Positions 1 through 6,476 of a stretch of 7,314 bases of DNA are shown here, piece after piece. The number at the start of each line of letters is the position of its first letter. Position 1 is the stretch's first letter. Under the pieces are notes generated by a model. That model was not told the DNA's origin. It saw only the letters and a program-made list of their open reading frames with translations, and ran no database searches. Source of the stretch: Oscillospiraceae bacterium. Its GTDB lineage: Bacteria > Bacillota > Clostridia > Oscillospirales > Ruminococcaceae. The stretch lies in assembly GCA_003508605.1 (NCBI GenBank), contig DNUB01000181.1:1-7314 (forward strand), read 5' to 3'. A program made the position numbers and the translations under genes.

Positions 1-188
1 AGCGCAAATCAGCACAACTTTCCCAAAAACAAGCACAAATCAGCACAACTTTCCCAAAAACAAGCAAGAATCAGCACAAGCTTTCCCAAAAACAAGCAAG
101 AATCAGCACAACTTTCCCAAAAGCAAGCACAAATCAGCACCACCTTTCCCGAAAACAAGCACAAATCAGCACCAACTTACCCGAAATC
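1..188. repeat. Tandem array of 31-32 bp direct repeats, cut by left window edge
   Basis: Six head-to-tail units can be read: 1-30 (first base missing), 31-61, 62-93, 94-124, 125-156 and 157-188. Lengths alternate between 31 and 32 bp. Each begins AAGCACAAATCAGCAC or the variant AAGCAAGAATCAGCAC, continues with an ACTTTCCC-type core and ends in AAAAAC or a close variant. There are no spacers between units, so this is not a CRISPR array, and the unit length is not a multiple of three, so it is not a coding repeat. The unit nearest valS (157-188) is the most diverged, and 189-232 is a CAAA-rich remnant that starts AAGCAAAT and loses the pattern. The array begins 44 bp past the valS stop codon and would be transcribed if valS reads through. 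Function unknown; it may be a minisatellite. Confidence 0.93.
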
Positions 189-232
189 AAGCAAATTTCC
201 TCAAAGCCCCTCAAAAATCAAACAAAAATCAA

Positions 233-2851
233 CTACTCCGCCAAAAGCTTCCTCATCTTCTCCTCCGCCTTGGCAAGCTTGGCTCTCTCATTCTCAATCT
301 GCTGTGCGGGTGCTTTCGCCAAAAAGCCCGGATTATTCAGCTTTTTGCTGAGGAAATCTATATCCTTTTGAACCGCCGCTATCTCCTTTTCAATTCTTGC
401 CCTTTCCTTTTCCTCGTCCACAAGCTCGCTTTTGGGTGTAAAAATTCTTGCGGAGGCGGTAACGGCGGTCATCTTGCCCTCGGCGGCTTCAACCCTTTCC
501 GTTACCTCCACGGCAGATGCGCCCGCCAGCTTTATAAAGAAGCTTTCACAGCTCTTAAACAGCTCTGTTTCCTTGGTTTCTATCTCCATAGACGCTTTCT
601 TTGAGGGGGGAACGTTCAGCTCGCTTCTCTGAACACGAACCGCCCTGATTGCGTCGACTATCTTTGAAAAGTCCTCCTGCTCCTTTGAGAAATTAAGCCC
701 CTCGTCATACTCGCACCATTTGGTCATCATAATGCTTTCTTCCTCGCCGTTGGGAAGGGACTGCCATATTTCCTCGGTAACAAAGGGAATAAAGGGGTGG
801 AGCATTTTCAAAATCCCCGCCATAATGTAAACAAGAACATTCTGCGCCGCCAGCGCATTGCCGCCGCCCTCTGCAATTCTGGGCTTGGTAAGCTCGATAT
901 ACCAATCGCAGAAAATATCCCAGGTAAAATCGTAAATATTCTGTACCGCAACGCCGAACTCATAGGCCTCAAGATTGGCGGTAACATTCTTCACCATACT
1001 GTTGAACAATGACAAAGCCCACTTGTCCTCAATGGGCATCTCCTTCGGGAGAACGGGCTTTTCAAAATCCTCGGGCAGATTCATCAGAATAAAGCGGGAG
1101 GCGTTCCAAAGCTTGTTGATAAAGTTGCGTGAGTTGGTGACCTTCGCCTCCGTCCAGCGCATATCGTTTCCGGGTGCGTTGCCCGTTACAAGGGTAAGCC
1201 TTAATGCGTCTGCGCCGTACTTATCGATTATTTCAAGGGGATCTACTCCGTTTCCTAAGGATTTGGAAAATTTGCGTCCCTGATCGTCTCTCACAAGTCC
1301 GTGAATAAGCACGTCCTTAAAGGGCTTTTCGCCGGTATGCTCAAGTCCCGAAAAAATCATTCTCGAAACCCAGAAGGTGATTATGTCATAGGCGGTAACA
1401 AGGGTTTGGGTAGGATAGAAATACTCGTAATCGGGAGTTTTTTCGGGCCAGCCTAAGGTGGAAAAGGGCCACAGTGCGGAGCTGAACCATGTATCGAGGG
1501 TGTCCTCGTCCTGTACCATAGGCGCGCCGCATTTGGGGCATTTGTCTATGCCGTCAAGGGTTATTTCGGTATGGCCGCAGTCCTTATTTTGGCAGTAATA
1601 AGCGGGAATCCTGTGTCCCCACCATATCTGACGGGAAATACACCAGTCTCTTATATTCTCCATCCAAAACAGATAGCTGTTTTCAAAACGCTTGGGCACA
1701 TATCTCAGCTCGCCGCTTTTAACAACGTCAATGGCAGGTCCGGCCAGCTCCTTCATCTTAACGAACCATTGCAGGGAGGCGGTAGGCTCTACGGTAGTGC
1801 CGCATCGCTGACAGGTGCCTACGTTGTGCTTGTGAGGCTCGACCTTAACCAGCAGCCCCTGCTCCTCCAGATCCTTAACCATGGCCTTGCGTGCCTCGTA
1901 CCTGTCCATACCCGCATATTTGACGCCGACTCCCTCCTTGACGGTGGCGTCGTCGTTCATCATATGGATAAGGGGCAGATTATGCCGTTTGCCTACCTCG
2001 AAGTCGTTGGGATCATGGGCGGGAGTGATCTTAACGCAGCCCGTGCCGAACTCCATATCCACATACTCGTCGGCAACAACGGGGATCTCTCTGTCCGTAA
2101 GGGGCAGCTTAAGCATTTTTCCCACAATATCCTTATACCGCTCGTCCTTGGGATTTACCGCAACGGCGGTATCGCCCAAAAGAGTTTCGGGACGGGTGGT
2201 GGCTATTTCAACAAAGCCGCTGCCGTCGGCAAGGGGATAGTTTATATGCCAGAAAAAGCCGTCCTGCTCCTCATATTCCGTCTCGATATCGGAAATGGAG
2301 GTCTTGCAGCTGGGACACCAGTTTATAATGCGCTCCCCTCTGTAGATATATCCTTTTTTGTACAAGTCGGTAAAAACCTTCTGAACCGCTTTTGAACAGC
2401 CCTCGTCCATTGTGAAGCGGTTGCGGCTCCAGTCGCAGGAGGAGCCCATCTTCCTCTGCTGCTTCTGAATGGTGCCGCCGTACTTTTCCTTCCATTCCCA
2501 GGCGCGCTTCATAAAGCCGTCTCTTCCCAGCTGATGCTTGGTAACGCCCTCTTTTTTCATTTCGGAAACGATTTTCGCTTCGGTAGCCAAAGCCGCATGG
2601 TCCGTTCCCGGCAGCCATAATGCGGAATATCCCGCCATTCTCTTGTAGCGTATAAGTATGTCCTGAAGGGTGCAGTCAAGGGCATGTCCTATATGAAGCT
2701 GTCCCGTTACGTTGGGAGGGGGCATAACTATGGTGTAGGGCTTCTTTGCGGGATCGATCTCCGCCTTAAAAAAGCCGCTTTCCTCCCAATACTTATAGAG
2801 CCTGTCCTCAAAATCCTTTGGGGAGTAGGTTTTTGCAAGTTCTTTTTTCAT
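233..2851 (-). CDS. valS: Valyl-tRNA synthetase (ValRS)
   Basis: Cytoplasmic class I aminoacyl-tRNA synthetase that joins valine to tRNA-Val and hydrolyses mischarged Thr-tRNA-Val. The 872-residue length is normal for a bacterial ValRS. The HIGH signature is at residues 53-56, after the PPPNVTG stretch at 44-50, and the KMSKS signature is present as KFSKS at 527-531. The CP1 editing domain shows TTRPETLLGDTAV at 218-230 and the ITPAHDPNDF segment near 275-284. Cysteine pairs at 179/182 with 347/350, and at 420/425 with 438/441, look like two zinc sites. The anticodon-binding helical domain covers roughly 605-730. The C-terminal coiled-coil tRNA arm covers about 806-872. The start is set by the conserved N-terminus. 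An AAAGGA sequence lies about 12 bases upstream, a rather long spacing. It follows rqcH by 32 bp, so the two are probably co-transcribed. No T-box leader fits in that gap. Confidence 0.98.
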   Translation of the reverse strand: MKKELAKTYSPKDFEDRLYKYWEESGFFKAEIDPAKKPYTIVMPPPNVTGQLHIGHALDCTLQDILIRYKRMAGYSALWLPGTDHAALATEAKIVSEMKKEGVTKHQLGRDGFMKRAWEWKEKYGGTIQKQQRKMGSSCDWSRNRFTMDEGCSKAVQKVFTDLYKKGYIYRGERIINWCPSCKTSISDIETEYEEQDGFFWHINYPLADGSGFVEIATTRPETLLGDTAVAVNPKDERYKDIVGKMLKLPLTDREIPVVADEYVDMEFGTGCVKITPAHDPNDFEVGKRHNLPLIHMMNDDATVKEGVGVKYAGMDRYEARKAMVKDLEEQGLLVKVEPHKHNVGTCQRCGTTVEPTASLQWFVKMKELAGPAIDVVKSGELRYVPKRFENSYLFWMENIRDWCISRQIWWGHRIPAYYCQNKDCGHTEITLDGIDKCPKCGAPMVQDEDTLDTWFSSALWPFSTLGWPEKTPDYEYFYPTQTLVTAYDIITFWVSRMIFSGLEHTGEKPFKDVLIHGLVRDDQGRKFSKSLGNGVDPLEIIDKYGADALRLTLVTGNAPGNDMRWTEAKVTNSRNFINKLWNASRFILMNLPEDFEKPVLPKEMPIEDKWALSLFNSMVKNVTANLEAYEFGVAVQNIYDFTWDIFCDWYIELTKPRIAEGGGNALAAQNVLVYIMAGILKMLHPFIPFVTEEIWQSLPNGEEESIMMTKWCEYDEGLNFSKEQEDFSKIVDAIRAVRVQRSELNVPPSKKASMEIETKETELFKSCESFFIKLAGASAVEVTERVEAAEGKMTAVTASARIFTPKSELVDEEKERARIEKEIAAVQKDIDFLSKKLNNPGFLAKAPAQQIENERAKLAKAEEKMRKLLAE

Positions 2852-2883
2852 TTTCCGTTTATGTCCTTTCTTTGCTTTTTTAT

Positions 2884-4647
2884 TTAACTTTGCTCTATAT
2901 CTCCGTCAACCAACACCGTCCTGTTATTGGTAAAAATCACCATTCCCGGCTTAGCCCCGTTGGGCTTTTTCACATATCTTGCCTTTGTGTAGTCGACAGG
3001 TATCTTTGTGCCGCCCTTTGCCTTTGAATTAAAGGCTGCGATTTTGGCGGCTTCGAGAATAGTGCTGTCGGGAATTTCCCTGCCCTTTGCAAACACTATG
3101 ACGTGAGAACCGGGAATATCCTTGGTATGCAGCCACAGATCCTCTCCCTTAGCGGTCTTAAGGGTAAGCTTGTCGTTTTGCAGATTGTTTCTTCCCGCCC
3201 ATATCTCAAAGCCGTCCTTTGATGTATATTTAAGGGGCTGCAAGGGCTTTCCCGCTTTTTCGGCGGTTTTGTTTTTTCCCTTTTTAAGATAGCCCGACTG
3301 TGACAGCTCAAGGCGTATCTCCTGTAATTCCGCCTCGGTCTGCGCTCTTGCGGCGGCGTCGAAAACGCTGTCAAGATATACAAGCTCCTGTTTTTCCTGT
3401 TCTATCAGCTTAGAAAGCATTTTTTCGGCGGTATCCAGCTTTCTGTATTCGCCGTAGTATTTCTGAGCGTTCTGAGAGGGGGTAAGACGAACGTCAAGCT
3501 TTACGGTTTCCTTTTCTCCCGTAAGATAATTGTCAACGGTTATTTCGTTCATACCTTTTTCCATACGGTATATATTTGCTGAAATCAAATCGCCCCGGAC
3601 TCGGAAAACCTCCCGCTGCGAGCAGGCGGCAAGCTCGTCCTTTTGCAGCTCTATTTTTTTTGCAGTTCGGTTGTAAACCGCTAAAATAGACTTTAACAGA
3701 CCTCCCGAACGCTGCTTCATACGCTCGGCACAGGCTCTGCCCGAAAAAAAGCCGTCCAACAGAGCGGAGGGGGAGGAAAACTCCTTCTGAACCGCCCCTG
3801 CGCCGTACTGCTCGGTTGAAATAAAGGTAAAATCCACCGGCTTTCCGTTTTTTTCATATATTATTGAGTACTTTGCCCCGTCGTTTTCTTCGCTTATCAA
3901 TATATTTTTAACACGGTTAAGGAAAAAGGCAAACCGTTCCGATCTGTCCTTTTCTTCAAGGCATTTGCAGGGTATGTCCGTATCCCTTGCGGTATAATAC
4001 GCCCATTCTCTGCACAAAACGGGGCTTACTCCCTCAAAGGCTTTTATAAGACTTTTTTCAAGCTTCTGTTCCGGAAACCGCAGCAAGCGTTCCGCCGCCT
4101 CCTCCGCATTGCAGAAGCGAATATCCAGTCTGTCCTCCCTTGGCGGCGACCGGTAAAGTATTCCCGGCAGTATCCTGCGCACGGCGGAAACGTCGTCTCC
4201 TATGCGCTTTATGCTGTCCACTACCCTCCACTCGCCTTTTTTCTCGGTAAGCAGTATTATATTGCTGCACCGTCCCAAAAGCTCAACCGAAAGCCGATTG
4301 CGGACAATGTCCCCTATTTCGTTGACGCACTCGAAATCAAAGGACAGCACCCTTTCCAATCCCTCCTGGGAAATGTCCAGCAGCCGCCCTCCGCTTAAAT
4401 GCTTGCGAAGCAGCATACAAAACATAGGGGGAGACTGGGGATTGTCCGTTATCCCCTCGGTAACGCACACACGGGCGGCGGAGGGGTTGGCGGACATGGC
4501 GACCCTTACCCCGCCCTTAAAGCCCCTGAAGGTAATAACCAGCTCGTCTCGGGCGGGCTGATGTATCTTGTCTACACGGGAGCCTATAAGCCCCTTGCTT
4601 ATTAGCTCCTGTTTTATAAGCGATAAATATGCTCCGTCAAGGGACAT
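2884..4647 (-). CDS. rqcH: RqcH, NFACT-family ribosome quality-control factor (Rqc2 homologue; formerly FbpA-type fibronectin-binding protein)
   Basis: RqcH binds 50S subunits carrying stalled peptidyl-tRNA and recruits tRNA-Ala to add C-terminal alanine tails that mark the chain for proteolysis. Older annotations call this family fibronectin-binding. The chosen start gives 587 residues beginning MSLDGAYLS, as in other family members, with an AAAGGAG site 7 bases upstream. The frame stays open to 4692, but those 15 extra codons run into a palindromic element and are not family sequence. NFACT-N covers roughly 1-200 and includes PPMFCMLLRKHLSGG at 73-87 and GRCSNIILL. A helical, charged coiled-coil region lies around 330-460. 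NFACT-R begins near 474 and carries the hallmark DLWLHTKDIPGSH at 503-515. The residue pair usually written Asp-Arg in NFACT-N reads Glu98-Arg99 here. valS follows after 32 bp. Confidence 0.96.
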   Translation of the reverse strand: MSLDGAYLSLIKQELISKGLIGSRVDKIHQPARDELVITFRGFKGGVRVAMSANPSAARVCVTEGITDNPQSPPMFCMLLRKHLSGGRLLDISQEGLERVLSFDFECVNEIGDIVRNRLSVELLGRCSNIILLTEKKGEWRVVDSIKRIGDDVSAVRRILPGILYRSPPREDRLDIRFCNAEEAAERLLRFPEQKLEKSLIKAFEGVSPVLCREWAYYTARDTDIPCKCLEEKDRSERFAFFLNRVKNILISEENDGAKYSIIYEKNGKPVDFTFISTEQYGAGAVQKEFSSPSALLDGFFSGRACAERMKQRSGGLLKSILAVYNRTAKKIELQKDELAACSQREVFRVRGDLISANIYRMEKGMNEITVDNYLTGEKETVKLDVRLTPSQNAQKYYGEYRKLDTAEKMLSKLIEQEKQELVYLDSVFDAAARAQTEAELQEIRLELSQSGYLKKGKNKTAEKAGKPLQPLKYTSKDGFEIWAGRNNLQNDKLTLKTAKGEDLWLHTKDIPGSHVIVFAKGREIPDSTILEAAKIAAFNSKAKGGTKIPVDYTKARYVKKPNGAKPGMVIFTNNRTVLVDGDIEQS

Positions 4648-4660
4648 AAGGATTCTCCTT
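4648..4660 (-). promoter_or_regulatory. rqcH Shine-Dalgarno within a short perfect inverted repeat
   Basis: Read on the minus strand this is AAGGAGAATCCTT, directly followed by the rqcH ATG. The AAGGAG part is a strong Shine-Dalgarno site at good spacing and fixes the start at 4647. The same 13 bases form a perfect 5-bp stem (AAGGA with TCCTT) closed by a GAA triloop, so the ribosome site could be partly masked in the mRNA. The pairing is visible; an effect on translation is inference, and a 5-bp stem is only marginally stable. Confidence 0.6.
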
Positions 4661-4668
4661 TCATAAGG

Positions 4669-4824
4669 TCTCCTCGGAAAGCTTCGAAGCACCGTCTGAC
4701 TTGACCTTTTGCCGTAAGGCTTTGCCTGTTTTCCTTGAAATATATACGGTATTCCTGAGGAAAACGGACTGTGCCTTACGACAAAATCGCTGTGTCTACG
4801 GTACTTTTTCGGTTTCCGAGGAGA
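4669..4824. repeat. 156-bp imperfect palindrome (MITE-like or ERIC-like intergenic hairpin element)
   Basis: Base i pairs with base 9493-i along the whole element with no gaps needed. Paired blocks are 4669-4680 with 4813-4824 (12 of 12, TCTCCTCGGAAA at the left end), 4687-4695 with 4798-4806 (8 of 9), 4707-4720 with 4773-4786 (13 of 14), and 4728-4735 with 4758-4765 (8 of 8). They are separated by internal mismatched stretches, and the centre is an AT-rich segment around 4737-4756. As RNA from either strand it would fold into one long hairpin. It occupies nearly all of the 178-bp gap between the 116-residue gene and rqcH. No open frame of note lies in it and no other copy was seen in the window. 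Size and shape resemble non-autonomous miniature inverted-repeat elements or ERIC-type repeats, but family membership is not established. Confidence 0.85.
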
Positions 4825-4825
4825 T

Positions 4826-5176
4826 CTATATAATTTCTTTCAGCTCTTTATCCAAACGTTTTGCAAAACAATAGTCCTCTTCAAAGTCCTGTTCGGAATT
4901 GTAAAAAAGCGCATAAAAGACTTTTTTATCGTCGCACCTGCACAAAATGCATCTTGTATTGCCATGTCGCCAATTCCGAGGCAGCAATGTTTGCTTTTTC
5001 AGATATTTCCATAGGTTTTTTGCTGTGTTGTAAAGAATAAGCTGTTCGAACAAAACGTTGGATTCCAAGGGAAGAGCCGTTTTTGTTATGTGAAACCTGT
5101 TTTTCTTGGGGTCACCCTTTACAAACAGGGCAATATGGTTTTTTTCTATAAATTCGTTAACAGTCATTTTTTTCAT
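4826..5176 (-). CDS. Hypothetical protein, 116 residues, function unknown
   Basis: I do not recognise this protein. It is soluble in appearance, with no signal peptide or membrane segment, and rich in lysine and aromatic residues. A small cysteine cluster, CILCRCDD, spans residues 76-83 (Cys76, Cys79, Cys81), with a further Cys103; these could bind metal, but no full zinc motif is seen. The C-terminus is acidic and basic in alternation (about 97-116). The start at 5176 has only a weak upstream site; a second in-frame ATG lies three codons later (5167-5165) and is equally possible. It begins 19 bp after the stop of the preceding gene, so translational coupling is likely. Its TAG stop (4826-4828) abuts the end of the 156-bp palindrome. 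The DNA is visibly more AT-rich than valS or the Nif3 gene. Confidence 0.75.
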   Translation of the reverse strand: MKKMTVNEFIEKNHIALFVKGDPKKNRFHITKTALPLESNVLFEQLILYNTAKNLWKYLKKQTLLPRNWRHGNTRCILCRCDDKKVFYALFYNSEQDFEEDYCFAKRLDKELKEII

Positions 5177-5195
5177 CGAGAGTTTTTAGGAGCCT

Positions 5196-5621
5196 TTAAT
5201 CGTAATAAGAAAGCGCATATTCGTACAAAGCTTTTGTCTGAGATTCGTCTCCCCATGACAGGGGATCGTCGGCATAGGAAAAAATGCAAAATGGCTCTTC
5301 GTTAAAATTGACAATCAAATAATCCCAAAGCTTATTTATCTTTTTTCCGAAATCCCTTATATCGGTGCTCTGATAAATCGGCTCCAATAAAGACATTAAC
5401 CGCTTGCCGAATTTATGATTGTCAATCAAGTTAAAATCCGTGTGATTGGTAATATATATGATTGTTTCCTCTTTTCTGCCGCAAAGGGATTCCAATTCCA
5501 ACAAAAACCCACTTTGAGGATTTTTCAGAAAAAGCTTGTGAAGGGTATCTTCATATTCCGCCCAATTTAAGGCAGAATTAAATATTGCTCCTATATAAGC
5601 ATAAGCCGGCAGCTCTTCCAT
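5196..5621 (-). CDS. Hypothetical protein, 141 residues, function unknown
   Basis: I do not recognise a named family. The protein is small, soluble and rich in acidic and aromatic residues, with no signal peptide or transmembrane segment. Notable stretches are NWAEYEDTLHKLF near 19-31 and a C-terminal FSYADDPLSWGDE at 114-126, the kind of compact acidic, Trp-containing sequence seen in many small immunity-type proteins; this is a resemblance in character only. The start has a strong GAGAGGA site at 5632-5626, which overlaps the TGA stop of the upstream Nif3 gene, so the two are translationally coupled. Base composition is low: positions 5281-5520 contain 84 G or C in 240 (35%), against 57 in 120 (about 48%) at 6181-6300 inside the Nif3 gene. 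That contrast suggests later acquisition. Confidence 0.82.
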   Translation of the reverse strand: MEELPAYAYIGAIFNSALNWAEYEDTLHKLFLKNPQSGFLLELESLCGRKEETIIYITNHTDFNLIDNHKFGKRLMSLLEPIYQSTDIRDFGKKINKLWDYLIVNFNEEPFCIFSYADDPLSWGDESQTKALYEYALSYYD

Positions 5622-5630
5622 ATCTTCCTC

Positions 5631-6404
5631 TCAGCAATAGCTCACAATATCCCTGCTGTTTTCGCAGATAAAGGTTTCCACTCCAAGGGCGGCTTCAAGC
5701 TCCGCCGCCAGCTTTCCGCAGATTATGTTTTCGGTATGAAAATGTCCTGCGTCAATAAGAGTAATGCCTCTGTTCAGGGCTTCGATAAAGCCGCTGTGCT
5801 TTACGTCTCCCGTTATAAGTGCGTCGCAGCCCTTGACGGCGGCATTTGCCACGTCCTCCTCGCTGCCTCCCGCTCCCGAGCATACGCCTACGGTTTTTAT
5901 TACCCTGCCGCTGTCGTAATAGCGGATGGTACGGCAGTGAAAGGCTTTTTTGCACATTGCCGCCAGGGAAGCGGCGTCCGCCGCAAAATCCAAACGGGCG
6001 ATTCTTCCGTAGCCCATACCGTTTTTGTGCACGGGCTGAAGAACTGCCGTTTCTCCCTTTATGTCCAAAAGCTCCAGCATCATATCGCTTATTCCTTCCT
6101 TTGCCATATCAACATTTGTGTGAGCGCAAATGGCATTGATACCGTTCTTTATCAGGATATTTACGGGATTGGAGGGATCAATGCAGCTTAGCTTATGGAA
6201 AATAACGGGGTGGTGTGAAACAATCAGCTCCGCTCCCTGCATTGCCGCTTCTCCTGCCGTTTTCCCGGTTATATCAAGGCAAACTGCTATTTTTGTAACC
6301 GTGGCAGCCATGCTCCCCACAAGCAGACCCGAATTGTCAAAGCTGTCCTGTAAGCTAAAGGGAGCCCGGCTGTCAATATAACGGTAAACTTCTCCTACTG
6401 TCAT
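5631..6404 (-). CDS. Nif3-like dinuclear metal-centre protein (DUF34/YqfO family, short form)
   Basis: Member of the widespread Nif3/DUF34 family, a hexameric cytoplasmic protein with a two-metal site. Some homologues are annotated as GTP cyclohydrolase I type 2, but the physiological role is unsettled. The chosen product is 257 residues and starts MTVGEVYRYIDSRAPF, matching the usual family N-terminus. Likely metal ligands are His64-His65 in SHHP, Asp99 in AHTNVD (95-99), and His221 and Glu225 in DAGHFHTE (218-225). DNSGLLVG at 23-30 and ITGDVKHSG at 197-205 are also typical. It lacks the PII/CutA-like insertion that makes YqfO about 370 residues. An in-frame ATG at 6446 would add 14 residues, but these are not family-like; the AAAGGAAG at 6424-6417 favours the 6404 start, though at long spacing. 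The 141-residue gene follows after 9 bp. Confidence 0.94.
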   Translation of the reverse strand: MTVGEVYRYIDSRAPFSLQDSFDNSGLLVGSMAATVTKIAVCLDITGKTAGEAAMQGAELIVSHHPVIFHKLSCIDPSNPVNILIKNGINAICAHTNVDMAKEGISDMMLELLDIKGETAVLQPVHKNGMGYGRIARLDFAADAASLAAMCKKAFHCRTIRYYDSGRVIKTVGVCSGAGGSEEDVANAAVKGCDALITGDVKHSGFIEALNRGITLIDAGHFHTENIICGKLAAELEAALGVETFICENSRDIVSYC

Positions 6405-6476
6405 GGCGGTTTCTTTCTTCCTTTCGTTTAATTCAATAAAGGGCATTGCCCCGAATTTATGAAAAAAGCCCAGGTC

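Noticed and set aside
1..188. Possible CRISPR array
   Set aside because: The 31-32 bp units abut one another with no unique spacers, and no cas gene is in the window.
1571..2395. Long plus-strand open frame of 274 codons
   Set aside because: It lies wholly antisense to valS, which has full catalytic motifs, and its translation resembles no protein; it is a shadow of the conserved coding strand.
4202..4561. Plus-strand open frame of 119 codons
   Set aside because: Antisense to the NFACT-N part of rqcH, with low-complexity Ser/Pro-rich translation and no neighbour on that strand.
4648..4692. N-terminal extension of rqcH to an ATG at 4692
   Set aside because: The extra 15 codons overlap the palindrome, match no family sequence, and a strong ribosome site with conserved MSLDG start lies at 4647.
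4669..4824. Palindrome as a standard intrinsic terminator
   Set aside because: It is far too long, interrupted by internal loops, and has no U-run after its end on either strand.
6441..6452. Small hairpin GGGGCAATGCCC on the minus strand
   Set aside because: Stem of four pairs with a three-base loop and no proper U-run; likely chance.
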